Shown piece after piece: positions 11,301 through 22,128 of a stretch of DNA of 64,000 bases. The position numbers and the translations under genes are program-made. Source of the stretch: Escallonia rubra (Eukaryota > Streptophyta > Magnoliopsida > Escalloniales > Escalloniaceae); the NCBI GenBank assembly GCA_033065855.1, contig JAVXUO010000271.1, positions 248,001 through 312,000 on the forward strand, written 5' to 3'. The notes beneath the pieces were generated by a model that had not been told where the DNA came from, did no database searches, and was given only the letters and a program-made list of their open reading frames with translations. Position 1 is the first letter of the stretch; each line of letters begins with the position of its first letter.

Positions 11301-12466
11301 TACCAAAGAACAATCAACACACCAGGGACTACTTTGGGAGGATCCTCCTTTGCATCGGGCGCACAGACATACCTCTGCCCTTTATACCAAACCAACTGAA
11401 CCGGCTTCGGCATGTACAAACTCCCTTCCGGCAAAATAATATAAAACCCAATAACGTCCCCTTCCACATAGCCTTCCTCCCCATAGTTCTCCCTCAAAGC
11501 CTTGTGCACTTTACTCCCATCAACATCCCTATACCCAAAACTATTCCCATCATACCCAACAGGCGCCTGCAAGTCCCCCTTCTCCGTCGACCACCCAAGC
11601 CTCGTGTGTCCGGTCTCCCCCAACTTCACAATCTTGATCTCGTAATACCATGCCCCCTCACTCACCCCCCTTGTCGTCCTCACCATCCTGTACCCCTTAC
11701 AACTCCCCGCGCTCAGCCTATCCTCACTCAATTCCACCTTCTCCGCCTTGTAAACCTTCGACAGGCAAATTTTCATGTCCACGCTATCGTCGTTCTTGTC
11801 CGGAAACCTAGGAATCGGCGTGATCAACACATTATCCTCGGGCTGCGTATTGTTATTGCCCCCATTGTTGTTGTTCTTGCTCTTCTTCTTGCCTTTGCGC
11901 GACGTCGGCTTCGTCCACACATTGTTGCCTGTTTTCTTCTTCGACTTCTTACTTGCAGTGGTGGTGGCTGGAGTGTGTGTTGGTGGTGTGGGGGCCACGG
12001 ACTCAAGCTCCAGCGGGGCCGGAGAGGTCAGCAAGGAGAGCGGCTTGTGCTTCTTCGGTGGCCGCTCGGGGTCTCCTTCGTCCTCTTCGTCATCGTCCTC
12101 CGAGATTTTAGGGAATTTTGGGGAACTCGTGGGGGCCTTGTCGTCGGAGAGTTCCTCGGAGGCGAGGGGCTCCTCTTTGACGGAAATTAGGGTTTCGGAT
12201 TCGGTGTCGGGGGTTGGGGCTGCGGCGGTGGTGGTTAGAGCTACTGTGTCGCCGCCGTCGGTGGTGGTGGTGGTCAGGGCAATTGTGTCGTCGCAGTCGA
12301 CAGTGGTGGGGGTGGTTAGGGCTACTGTTGCGTTGCACTCTATGGAGGTGGTGGTGGTGGTGGCGGTGGTGGCGAGGGCAACGGTGACGCCGCCATCTGC
12401 AGTGGTGGCGGTGAGTTCATTGTCCTCGTCGTCCTCGTCGTTGTAAGTGGCCTGAAGGCTGTCCAT
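1577..12466 (-). CDS. TRO: TRAUCO / Ash2-like SPRY-domain protein
   Basis: Two exons on the minus strand: 12466-11323, and 1842-1577 with a TAG stop. Together they code for about 469 residues. The donor ...CCTG|GTGTG and acceptor GCAG|GTAGTGAG rebuild a glycine codon and the family motif [15 protein letters not shown]. The first ~230 residues are low complexity: Thr/Ala-rich runs, acidic stretches, and basic clusters (PPKKHKP, SKKSKKK) likely to act in nuclear import. Residues ~231-430 form a B30.2/SPRY domain with [24 protein letters not shown], and in exon 2 [15 protein letters not shown] and [16 protein letters not shown]. This matches plant TRAUCO, the homologue of animal Ash2, a subunit of COMPASS-type histone H3K4 methyltransferase complexes. 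The start is the first ATG; a telo-box lies just upstream. The 9.5-kb intron (1843-11322) is full of transposons, so gene predictors may drop exon 2 and extend exon 1 into the intron by about 12 codons. Confidence 0.9.
1843..4140. other. 3' part of the TRAUCO intron, no gene
   Basis: AT-rich intron sequence with no supportable coding region. It contains a CT microsatellite at 2323-2358. A segment near 2455-2565 resembles one near 7600-7700: both contain an 'accc...cacccag...cacaccc' run, suggesting copies of one old repeat. Confidence 0.5.
2323..2358. repeat. (CT)n microsatellite
   Basis: About 18 uninterrupted CT dinucleotides in the TRAUCO intron. On the transcribed (minus) strand this is a GA tract. 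Confidence 0.95.
4150..5375. mobile_element. Non-autonomous Mutator-like element, Pack-MULE candidate
   Basis: A perfect 9-bp direct repeat GTGAACCAC flanks the element (4141-4149 and 5376-5384). The ends carry inverted AGCACGGACACC / GGTGTCCGTGCT. The first ~200 bp and last ~100 bp are dense in GTGTCCG/CGGACAC subterminal repeats. A 9-bp duplication is typical of Mutator-type transposition. No transposase is visible. The interior at about 4405-4720 is GC-rich and gene-like (a duplicated ~30-bp unit at 4410-4469, then a CG-rich segment). It is followed by T-rich, intron-like sequence with a good donor-like site (GATCAG|GTCCC near 4694). A captured host gene 5' end is a reasonable inference. 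Confidence 0.75.
5106..5253. repeat. Long hairpin inverted repeat inside the Mutator-like element
   Basis: Two arms of ~65 bp are near-perfect reverse complements around the centre GTGAATTAT. Each arm contains TTGCTAGCGCTAGC and the GTCCGCTA...TAGCGGAC block, and the outer ends TGATCC/GGATCA also pair. This looks like a small foldback or MITE nested in the larger element. TA-rich sequence on both sides hides any target duplication. Confidence 0.75.
5469..5829 (+). mobile_element. hAT-type MITE, copy 1
   Basis: A perfect 8-bp target duplication ATCTAAAC flanks the element (5461-5468 and 5830-5837). The left end is CTTAGTTGCA. The right end is TGCTAAG, a shortened form of the expected TGCAACTAAG. 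The body is closely related, in opposite orientation, to the copy at 7181-7582, including a shared but non-conserved open frame. An 8-bp duplication points to hAT-type transposition. No coding function is supported. Confidence 0.85.
5838..7172. other. Intron sequence between two opposed MITEs
   Basis: No gene or clear element recognised. The segment has runs of CCACC/GGTGG and short open frames on both strands. None resembles a protein family I know. Confidence 0.5.
7181..7582 (-). mobile_element. hAT-type MITE, copy 2 (inverted relative to copy 1)
   Basis: A perfect 8-bp target duplication GTCTCGGC flanks the element (7173-7180 and 7583-7590). The 10-bp terminal inverted repeats are exact: CTTAGTTGCA at 7181-7190 and TGCAACTAAG at 7573-7582. 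The body is the reverse complement of the element at 5469-5829. It differs by an expanded GGGGGC tract near its left end. It has no transposase. Confidence 0.9.
7196..7250 (+). repeat. GGGGGC-type tandem repeat, G-quadruplex candidate
   Basis: About nine consecutive runs of three to five Gs separated mostly by a single C, inside the MITE. The plus strand could form a G-quadruplex. The TRAUCO pre-mRNA carries the complementary C-rich strand. The related MITE at 5469-5829 has only a short version, so the tract expanded after the two copies diverged or shrank in the other. Confidence 0.85.
7723..7795. repeat. Tandem 43-bp period repeat (two copies)
   Basis: The block AGGTGAGGAGTCTTGTCC plus following TAGGAAAGAGA occurs at 7723 and again at 7766, giving two head-to-tail copies in the intron. 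Confidence 0.85.
7940..8460 (+). mobile_element. Decayed RTE-type LINE, reverse transcriptase C-terminal remnant
   Basis: The plus strand codes in pieces for motifs of the plant RTE-LINE reverse transcriptase C-terminus: [15 protein letters not shown], then [20 protein letters not shown], then YGSECWATK. It ends near 8440 with CATGTAGCCGACC, the usual HVADP 3' end of these elements. Frames are shifted and only the 3' part survives, as expected of a 5'-truncated insertion. It is dead and opposite in orientation to TRAUCO. Confidence 0.7.
8461..11322. other. 5' part of the TRAUCO intron, no gene
   Basis: Apart from the SINE at about 9385-9530, no feature is recognised. Open frames at 9114-9398 and 9983-10348 have no family motifs. 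An A/G-rich tract lies at 10905-10945. Confidence 0.5.
9385..9530 (+). mobile_element. Degenerate plant SINE (Au/TS-like)
   Basis: The order GTAAGGTTGCTCCCTA, then GGGTAAGGCTGAATACATC, then TTACCCTCC...ACCC and GCAGCCTCGTGC, then a GGGCCACCCT-type end matches the conserved body of widespread plant tRNA-derived SINEs, recalled from memory. The tRNA-like 5' head is not clear and no target duplication was identified. Confidence 0.6.
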
Positions 12467-12476
12467 GCGGTGTAAG

Positions 12477-12485
12477 TTAGGGTTT
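12477..12485 (-). promoter_or_regulatory. Telo-box (AAACCCTAA) in the TRAUCO leader
   Basis: The minus strand reads AAACCCTAA about 11 bases upstream of the TRAUCO ATG (12466-12464). Telo-boxes near start sites are known from plant growth-related and ribosomal-protein genes and can bind TRB-type factors. Activity here is inferred from the match only. Confidence 0.5.
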
Positions 12486-13716
12486 GTAAAAGTAACGGAA
12501 CCACCGTGAAGGGTTGTGCGATTGTCGTTTGGTGGCCGCTGGGTTACATTACTGGTATCAGAAGAGTGCCATCGGTACTTCAGAGATTCCTTTATATATA
12601 GATTTCAATCGCGATTGATAGAATTTAGGCATATTCAGCTAACAAACTTTGGCTCCTCCCATCGGGTCGCAGAATCTTCTTGATAATTAATAATCGCTAA
12701 ATATTTTAAGCGATTTTTTTTCTAACACTTTTAGCAATAATTATTAACAGTATTTTTTTAACGTCGCTAAATAAAAGTCACTATAAACATTTAGAGACAA
12801 TTAATTGTCGTTATATAAGGGGTAGGAGGAAGATTCCTCCAACCGGAGTAGCAGCCAATATTTTTCCTGTTCAGCCCGTCACACTTTTTTTTTTGAGAAA
12901 TTATTTTGCAAGATCCTCCACCTTTTAAACTTATTTAATTTAATAAGTCTTTTTTTCAAATTTTATCAAATTAAAAGGTTCTTACTTTTTTTCTTGAACA
13001 AGTTACTTATACGCAAAATAAAAGACAGAAATAAATTTGAAACAAAACGAGAAACATGTGTTTTTTCCTACCAAAATCATACGCGTACAAGTAGAGCCCT
13101 TTTCACAATCCAAAGACCAAGGAGAAGATAGCAAATTCATCTGGATAAGAAGAAAATGCAAGGAATTGAACAATGGGGATCTAGAGCTCAAATAATCTTT
13201 GTTTGTAATAACTTTTGAGATATGGAATAGGTTTTATGGAGTGGCCCTCTAAATCAAGAATTAGTCGTTTAATCCTTGTAAGTACTTTGTTTGAGAAATG
13301 GTACTTCTTGTTTGTCCATTACTTCTTCAATTTGTTGCACAATTTGACACTTGAAGCTTAACATGATGCAAACAGAGTTCATGTGAACCAAACAAAGAGA
13401 GCTGGTATACTCGGAACAGTGTATAGGCCACAAACTAAATCAATGAATAAATAGTAACTTTAGCAGTAACAACTAAGTTGTATAAAGCCAACATAACATT
13501 ATTCAGAAAACAGTCATAAAAAAGAGGCGTACATAACGTATACTTTTACACTGTATTATGTTTTCAATGTACCATAGAGAACAATTACCTATAAGTCTCG
13601 AAATGTAGCCAAAAGCGCATAGACACATCCTCATCAATGACCAATCAACTAATTACATCATTAGAAGTTGATCGCGTTCCCTAGAGAACAGTTTTACCCT
13701 AATCTCTTTTCTTTTC

Positions 13717-13934
13717 TTAAGCAGCCTTTGCCCCGATTTCTAATTCAGCTATCCTCTTTCCTTCAACCTCTCTCACATCCATGCTTCCAGAACCCTTCTT
13801 TTTTTCCAAAGCATCCTTCTTCTTTCCTCTAGCAGCTACTGTTTCTCTTTAGCAGCTGCCCTTTTCTCTTCGATTGCAACTTTTCTCCTATCTTCAGCGG
13901 CTCTTTTTGACTTAGCAACAATCACAAAGTTAGT
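13717..13934 (-). pseudogene. Broken Lys/Glu/Ala-rich last-exon fragment, family unknown
   Basis: On the minus strand an acceptor TTTTAAACAG at 13944-13935 is followed by an open frame coding TNFVIVAKSKRAAEDRRKV and more charged residues to a TAG. A one-base shift reopens the frame (VAARGKKKDALEKKKGSG and on to IAELEIGAKAA) as far as a TAA at 13719-13717. The helical, highly charged composition suggests a coiled-coil or basic tail. I see no upstream exons and do not recognise the protein. The internal frameshift argues that it is not functional. Confidence 0.4.
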
Positions 13935-14706
13935 CTGTTTAAAACTAATATGTTAGCGCATTTTATTCGTACAAACAATCATACTGACTAGTGATAATTG
14001 CCACTGAAGTTTTTCGTGGAGAAAGAGAAAAAAAAAATTGGTGCCCACATGCACAAAGTGGACCAATAGAAAAAACTGCATCTAGATTTGCAGAACGAAG
14101 AAGTTTGAGTGTCTGAATCGCATATTGGACTTGAAAACACTAGATGACATGTCAAGGTTTACCGTTCAGACATAAAAACGAGAATAGACATAACAAAAGA
14201 AAGATAATAGATGCTTCAGAATTCCCGGGTATATGATGTAAAAGGAGAGAAGGTGTGCATCTCGATTCACGGGTGCATGCAAAAAAAGGGGTCCACATTA
14301 ATAGATTGGGCAAAAGAAAAATAATTTATTTGTCAAGTTAAAATTCACAAGTCTAATGTAAAGCCATGAAAAGATGTGCATCCAGATTCAACATACCGGA
14401 TAAGAGAAATTGGATTCAGATTCATAAATTGAACAAATGAAAGATAATTGTTGTGTCATAATTTATAAATCTAGCATAAAACAAGAAAAGATGGTATCCA
14501 ATTGACGGATTAGACACAAAATATAGGCAAAACTAGTGTATCTTAATATTCATAAACTGAATACAAAGAGGACCAAGATATAACACATCAAGGGACAGAC
14601 TAAGCTATAGTATGTGCAAACATAATTATTTTATGTGCAGAAAAAACTGTAATGAGTGCAAATATGATGGTAATGTGTGGTAGGGGAAATGATATAAAAT
14701 GATTTC

Positions 14707-15779
14707 TATTAGGTCATTTGATAGACAAATTGTATGTGGTGACACACGGATTTGCTTTGCCCAAAGTCCCCCACCACACACTACTACCATCCATCACTGC
14801 CCACCACCACCGTCACCTTCACTAAACGCCAAATCGCAGCCACCGCCTTCAACACACCACACACCACTATCGCAGCGTACTGCCACCCCGTCTTCTTCAA
14901 CACACTTGCACACACACAAACACACTCACGCCTCCATTTAGTGTTTTATATTGACTTGAGTAAGTTGTGTGTGAGGTTGATGTAATGCATCTACTGGAAG
15001 TACTCCTAAGTCTTACGCAAAGTAAATTTCTGTTTCACTGCAAACAATTTGTTTGTGGTGCATAAAATACAATGTCGCCATCTCCCTCGCTGACGACTTT
15101 AACATAGCTCATGACGTCAAATACTTTGAGTTCGGCAAGAATATGGTCCATCTCTCCTCTTAATTAAAAATCACACACTACTTAGTAATAATTAAAAGGA
15201 TCTACCTCGCCACCATATCTTCGATGCCAAACAAGACCAACGTCTACCACCCCCATCCATCATCTATGACATAACCAAACAAACCCATTGTTTGACATAT
15301 CATTCACTTTTGGCACCGAAATTTCACAAACACGTTGAACCCACTTTTTCCTTTATCAACACATGGCAACCTTACGACAAGACACAAGTCAGGATGACCT
15401 TATCGAAATTGCCTCTACTCAGTTATAATTGCTTCATGATAATTCGTAATGGCCTCCTTTCTATTTCAATTATGTTCTTGCCTTGTTGACTAAAAACTCT
15501 TTTTCATCCTCCGCAGTGGTGAGTGCTCTCACAGATAATCTTCGATAACTTAACAGCGATGTACGGTTCTTCCCATAAAAGGGCAAGGTTATTGACCTAG
15601 ATGCCCTTTTCTATCACATACTAACACTCAGAAGTAAGGGCATACTAGTCATTTTGTAATGCACCACATACAATTCGTTTGTTATGACGCCACAGATTTA
15701 TTTTTCCTATGTTTATATTACAGTACATTCTATTAAAAGATAAAATAAGATCACCAGGCAACTTTTATTAGGTCATTTG
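14707..15779. repeat. ~1-kb segment between 14-bp direct repeats
   Basis: The 14-mer TATTAGGTCATTTG occurs at 14707-14720 and 15766-15779. Within the segment, 17-bp near-perfect inverted repeats (ACAAATTGTATGTGGTG at 14725-14741 and its complement at 15662-15678, one mismatch) mark sub-ends. This could be an insertion with a long target duplication. No transposon protein is visible, and the two sets of ends do not coincide, so the class is open. Confidence 0.4.
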
Positions 15780-16679
15780 GCAGCAGAACGGTTTGCTGCC
15801 ACATTTCTCTCATTTGATCACACTTGGGAACCATCAGAAACACCTTCAAAGTCTGGATCGGTAGACGTGAAATGCTAATATCAATTTTGTTTGTTCTATC
15901 TCCGCACTTAATTGTTGCATCCACATTTCCTTAAGGCGCTTGCAACATTTTTTTTCTCGCTATGTGTTCACTCTGCAATCATTATCAGTAGTCAGTTGTG
16001 TAGCATCACGGCCATGACGCTCTACCGTACCGGAGCCACATACTCGATGAGTCTGCCACTTTTGCCCCCTCTAGTTGTCTTTTTTTTCTCATTCTTCTAT
16101 AACTTTGCACAGGCATGTATATGTTGGTTTTCATTTGTCAGGAAGCTAATTTCAGGTTGATTTTTTGTGATCTTTTGAATGTAGTTACAAATGGGTTCTT
16201 TTGTACTGAGAAGTTAGTTGCTTTGAGGAGAAGTAAACCCTTGTTAGGGTAACTTAATCCTGGAATGCCAATTTTGCCATATATAGTTTTCATGCTTCCT
16301 AAATTAGTGTGAAATCTTAATCCATATGAAGTAAGTAGAGGGACGAAGGGAGGGATTGTTTGCCCGAGTGTGTACATTTTGCTTGCGTTTGTTTTAAAGG
16401 TTGCTTTTATTTTTAAATTAGATACCAGAACATGTCGGTTGAATGTTTAAAAACGCGTTGTTCATACAATGTGAATGTCCAAAGGGTCAATAAGATAACT
16501 CGGCTCAGCATCTGTGGAAGAAGGAAAAGAAACATTCGACTGCATTTTAGTAATCTGTGTCAATGTACTTCTTTTGGGGGTAAAAAAGAAATAAAATACG
16601 AAAAAAAATTAGAAGTTGGCCATGATTTTCTAGATGGAAAGAGAAAATATGAAAATAAAGTATAAATGTTTGTTGATGG

Positions 16680-16786
16680 ACGACCAAATTATGTGCTCAC
16701 GCTGTTGCCTAATCGGTGATTTCAACTTCCAGAGAAGCTACCAATCGTCAGCGATGCGATGCCAACTTGGATTGGAAGGTTTCCAT
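16680..16786 (-). pseudogene. Host sequence at the LINE target, possible exon fragment (part 1)
   Basis: If the LINE and its duplicated target are removed, the minus strand from about 31260 to 16690 has an open frame of roughly 40 codons. It contains EAFKSINHKGGIDCLPALG, YGYALAWKPS and NPSWHRIADDW before a TAG stop. The partner piece lies at 31147-31260. I do not recognise the peptide and no clear acceptor is seen, so it may be a chance open frame. Confidence 0.25.
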
Positions 16787-16829
16787 ATTTTTTTTAGAAT
16801 GGAGAATTTCATTTAATTAAACACACTGT

Positions 16830-19800
16830 TGAGTCACGCAACGTGGGGTGACTCTCCCACTAGAGTCAAAATACAGGTGGTTTTCTTAAAAGGTCGGCGC
16901 TTGTTCCCATATCTGAAAATCAGAGCGTTGAACCACCGCATGTTTCGCCATAAAGTCTGCGCAAAAGTTTGTTTCCCGATACCTATAGGAAGCTGTTACC
17001 TGCCAAGATCGTTTAAGAAGTTCCCTGCAGTCCAAAATCAAAGTTCCCATAAGGGGGTGGGGGGTTTATCATTTGTTAGTAGCTTTACAACAGATTTATC
17101 GTCTATGTCTAGCATAAAATTTTGGCACTGTTGGTTCCATGCAAGCATGAGACCATCTCTCACCGCCCACCATTCAGCGGTGTGGCTGTCGGAATACAAT
17201 AAACGACGGGTACAGCCCAAAACCCAGTTCCCTTGATGGTCTCTAATGATAGATGCCGCTTCACCAAACTGTTGGCTATTTTGAGCACTACCATCCGTGT
17301 TTATTTTTAGCCAATGGGGAGGAGGAGAAATCTAGCCCACTTGGAGGAGTTCTCTGGTTCTGGTTAGTGAAGAAGGTATAGTCTTGAGCAAGGGCCTTAG
17401 CTTGAGTGATAATCTTGTGGGCTTTGGGAAACGGGTCATTTAGAATGATTAATTTGTTACGGGAAGTCCATATGAGAGAGATAATAAAAGCACAATTGAC
17501 GTTCCATGGAATTTCAAAAGGTAGCTCAGCACGACTTGGCCGAAAGTTAATTTTGCACCAGATGTGGAAAGGCTCGTTCAGTTGGCTAGTAGAAATGGCT
17601 TTATGGTTCGCTTGATCCCATATGTTTTTTATAACGAGGCAGGTTCTAAAGCAATGGTCAATGGACTCATTGCTTCCGCATTCATGGGGGCACAGTTTTG
17701 ATTCCAGCTAGGTGAGTTTAGAACGAACCGGAAGGGCATCGTGACAGCATTTCTAAATCAGACTTCGAATGCGAGGAGGATATTGAATTTTCCAGATCCA
17801 TAGCCAATTACCCTGATCATGGAGATGGTCCATTTCTAGGCAATTGTAAGCAAATTTGACAGAGCAAACGCCTTTGTCATAAGGCCATGTTATCGTATCG
17901 CTCCGTTGATGATAAAGCGGAAGAGGAATGTCGGTTATAAGATCAACAATATGAGCTGGCAGGACATCAATCAGAATTTCATTTTCCCATCTATCATTTT
18001 TTATGACATTCTTCACCCTAAGGTTAGTTGTATTAGAGGATATGGGACCAATCATAAGGCCCCTGATTGGACCAACAGGGTGCCATTTTTTATGCCAAAA
18101 AAAGATACTATCCCCATTTCCAATCCTCCACTGAATAAGATTGGCGAGTTTATCTCGCGCAATGATAACATGTTTCTAGAACAAAGAGTTGTTAGATTTG
18201 GCTTTAGCAAACCAGATAGAGTTAGTAGAGTGGTATTTAGACTTTAAAACATGCGCCTGTAAAGAATTGGGGCTTTCCCAAAGCGCCACACAAAATTTAA
18301 AAACATAGCCTCATTTGTCGTTCTAACCTTGCGAATCCCTAGGCCCCCATTAACTCGGGGATTTGTAACTTTATCCCAGTGAAAAGCATGCCATTTTTTG
18401 GCTTTTTTTGTATGGCCCCAAAGGAAGTTTCAGCTTATGGAATGAAGTTTAGCGGCGATATTTGTAGGAAGGACATAGGCCTGCATCGTATAGATGGGTA
18501 TAGAATTAAGAACCGATTTAACAAGAATAGTCATGCCCACGAACGAGAGAGAGTGTGTCTTCCACGCTGCCAACTTAGAACGGGTTTGAGAGATGAGATG
18601 AGAGAAACATTCTATATTTTTATCTGGCCGTGCATAAGGGGAACACCCGGATATCTATCAAACCGGTTTGTGGCTGAAATACCCGCACAAAGACAAATAT
18701 AATTGCGAATGTCCCTTGGAGTGTTTTTTCAGAAGAGGATTTTAGATTTGTTCACAATAATCCGAAGTCCTGACTCATCACTAAAGGAATTGAAAATGTG
18801 CAGGTAGTTGCAAAAATTTTCCTTGTTTGCACGGCAAAAGAGAATAATATCATCAGTAAACAGAAGGTGCAATATGCCTAGGCAGGACCGGGCAACTTTG
18901 ACAGGTTTGATAGTGTTTAGCTCTTCACCCCGTTGAAATTGTTTAGAAAGAGCGTTCATGCACATGATGAAAAGGTATGGAGATCTCCCTGCCGAAGGCC
19001 ACACTGGGGTTGGAAAAAGGTTGAAGGTTTGTCGTGCCATAAAATAGCATATTGAACTGATGTCACGCAGCTCATTACAAGATTAATAAAATCTTGAGCA
19101 AAGCCATACTCCATGAGAGTATTAAAAAGGAAAGTCCAATTCAAATTGTCGTAAGCTTTCTCCAGATCCAGCTTGGCCAGGAACATACCTCATTTACCCT
19201 TTTTCTTGCGAATATTATGGAGAAGCTCATTAGCGATGATAACGTTATCCACTGCACACCTTCCTCTTAGGAAACTAGTTTGACTAGGGTGGATAGGGGT
19301 ATCGATCCTAGTTCAGACTCTATTAACCAAAATACGCGAAATTACTTTATAAGTTGGAACAGCTGGCTGATCTCATGATCGTCGGAAATCCAGCAATTAT
19401 TGTTGTTTTTTTATCAAGATAATTCTTTTTTCCTAGGCGGTTAAAGGTGGATAAGTGGAAAAAGTGGGTGTTTCAATCTCCTTCACAACTCCATTGAATT
19501 TTAGCTCTAATTTTCCAATAATCATGTTCATGAGACAGGATATAATTGTAACTGTTTTGAAGATCGAGCTCAAGATTGATAAGAAACTGGAAGGAGAAAA
19601 CTGCTAAGCTTTTTCTAGATTCTTGTAATACGATTGAGGATGTTTTTTTTTTTTCTTCCTAAAAATGTCTCCAAAAACCGTTTGTTTCCACACAATTAGA
19701 TCTTTTGTTAACATTTCAAGTTTGGTTATGAAAGTTCCTTGATTAGTGGGATGCATATCCCAAGTCCTGGTTATAGTAGGTTTGAGTCTAGGGTAATAAC

Positions 19801-20564
19801 ACCAAGCCGTTTCAAAATGGAAAGGTTGAGTCTTATTTCCCCTCCTACTAGGATTTTGTCTACGTGACTGGAAGAGGATAGGGTGATGGTCGGAATGAGT
19901 GCGGGGCAAACGAAGAACCTGAGGGTTTGGATGGTATTGGATCCAAGATTGGGAGGCCATGGCACGGTCAATCCCTTCATAGATGCGGTCAGGCCTGTGG
20001 AAATGACGATTAGTCCACGTGAAGGGTTGTCCCTGAAACCCAAGATCTATAAGATTTGCTTGGTCAATGAAATGTAAGAAGGATCTCGCAGAGTTGAGGT
20101 TAAAAACTCTACCACCTTTCTTTTCAGTTTGATCGGTAATTTCGTTTAAATCCCCCATGATCAGCAAAGGTAAGTTTTTGAGATTTCTGAATGTTTAATA
20201 AATCATTCCAAAGCATATCTCATATAAAGAGAATTGGAGAAGCATAAATAATAGTTAACAACCATGGAGCAAAGGTACTTACCTGGACCACAGTGTGGAG
20301 GGCTTGTGGTGATTCGTGGACATCGTCAATATGGATTTTCTGGGAGTGCCAGAGAAGCCAACTTCTGCCACTGCACCTGTTCCCATCAATACAGTGATTA
20401 CGGTCAAAACCCAGGGAGCTGGCGATCCTTTCGGCATGAGTAGAGGTAATTTTTGTCTCCAGCAGGATGAGTGCTTCCGATTTGTGATGTTGGAGCATGT
20501 CTCGAGCATGAAGATTGAAGCGGGTATTGCCCGCTCCATTGTAATTCCAGGCGATGATATTCAT
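16830..20564 (-). pseudogene. LINE ORF2: endonuclease, reverse transcriptase, zf-RVT, RNase H
   Basis: On the minus strand the AP-endonuclease begins at an ATG at 20564-20562 (MNIIAWNYNGAGNTRF, LLETKI). After a frameshift it continues at 20167-19604 with GDLNEI and THSDHHPI. Reverse transcriptase follows at about 19190-18729: LAKLDLEKAYDNLNW, CGLRQGD, and FTDDIILFCRA, where the family normally has FADD. A zinc-binding RT-associated segment lies at 18055-17753. RNase H lies at about 17310-17038 (INTDGSA, SHTAEWWAVRDGL, DIDDKSV). Adjacent pieces lie in different frames and stops separate them, so this is a dead copy. The ~75-kDa-scale gap to ORF1 is due to the LTR insertion, not loss. Confidence 0.85.
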
Positions 20565-22128
20565 AATGAGAGGGTCTGGAGAAATTTTGGGTTCATAATT
20601 CAGGATCCTTGGCTGGGGGCTGAGGTTGTACTTGGTCCATCCCGACCAAATGAAAGTCTCTCCCGGTTGAGTTCCAATTTTCTGAGCATTCAGGAGATAG
20701 CTCAGACGTCCCTCCTTTGGCACGCCAGATGATATGGCGGTAACGGCTATGGCGAGGGTGAGATGGAAGAAAAAGATGTTGGTTAAAGATTCGAGATTTG
20801 CGTGTAGACAGAGGTCTAGGTCTCCGAGGGCCAAGTATTTGTTTGTCATGATTGGGCGAGGTTGGGGGCGCCAAGCATTGTGGGTTTGGTGTGCAGGGAT
20901 TTTGCGTGCGATGTTTGGTCCGAACCTGCGTCGTGGTGAGCGCAGGATTGATCGATGGACGTGGCAGAGTACTTGTAATGCCCCGACCCTAGGCTTAACC
21001 AGTTATTATTACTTTAGCAACAATTTCTAATAGTGATGTTCTTTTGAGTTTTTTGCGACGAATTTGGGGAGCATTATAATGATGATATTTAGCGACAATT
21101 CTAGAATCATAAATTATAATTTAATGATAACAGATATAATTGATATTGATTGAGGTCTTTAGTGACAATTAGCGTTAACGGTATTTTTAGAAATCTTATA
21201 GCGACAATGGGTGAAGCGAGTGACGCAACAACCTGTTAATAATTTTTCTAACATGTAAAATATCGTTAGTTATTTGGATCTTTTCTTTTGGCAATAATGG
21301 AAAGCCGCGGGTAAAAATTTAAATAGCTAACGAAAATTTGGGGAAGTTTGGAAATTTTAGACCTAGGGTTTGTATATATATAAATGGGTAATGATTATAG
21401 GCCAGCCGACCCTAAAAGACTTCTCCAGCAGTTCGGTTCAAGGCAAGGGATACCGGAGAGAGAGAAAGAAATAGATTAGAAGAAGGATCAAAGGATTTCG
21501 GCAAGATTCTGTAAGTTTATAGCCTTTCTCCTTTAGATTAATTACAGTTTACATGAGTTGTGTGTGCGTTAATGGGTACCGTTTGTGCGTGGCTGTTTGC
21601 TCTGTGGGAACGTCGCGGCAATGGTGTGGGTACATGGACTGTCGAGACAACTATGTACATGAGTAAACTGTAGGTATAGCAATGGTGTGGGTGTATGACT
21701 GGGTATACTGGGCAGCCGAGTGTGTGTGTGTGTGCTAATAACGAGTGAATGGGGGTGAGTATTGTTGGTGTGTGTAAAATGGGAAGGGTAAAAAACTGTG
21801 ATACCCCGAACGTATCGAAAAATTAATTAACACTAAGCTGATTAATCAACGGAAAATATTTTATTGAGTAACGTCTTATTGGCGTTAATTAAGTGGCAGG
21901 AAGTGGGAAGAGGTGTTAGTGTAGCTTTGTGATCAAAGTGAAATTTCCCAAAACTAGAGGGTCAAAATGCAGTTTTGGAAAACTTTGGAGCATTTTGTAA
22001 ATTTTGGAACTTGAGGGGCTATTTTGCAATTTGAGAAGTTTGTGCCCAGATGTCAAGTTTTAGAGGAAATTATGTTACTTGTTGCCACCTCATGCCAGTT
22101 GTGTAGTGACTAAGCTGATTTAAAGATA

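Larger units (their letters stand above)
12486..16765. other. Gene-poor intergenic region
   Basis: The TRAUCO 5' flank and beyond. There are no intact genes. The region contains a broken coding fragment (13717-13934), a segment bounded by a 14-bp direct repeat (14707-15779) and a short host-like open segment at the LINE target site (16680-16786). A TA-rich block at 12690-12810 repeats TCGCTAAAT-like words and could be a worn MITE. I could not define its ends. Confidence 0.5.

Noticed and set aside
11504..12446. Long plus-strand open frames (223-228 codons) opposite TRAUCO exon 1
   Set aside because: They are antisense shadows of the low-complexity Thr/Ala and acidic repeats in the real minus-strand exon. 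No family motif.
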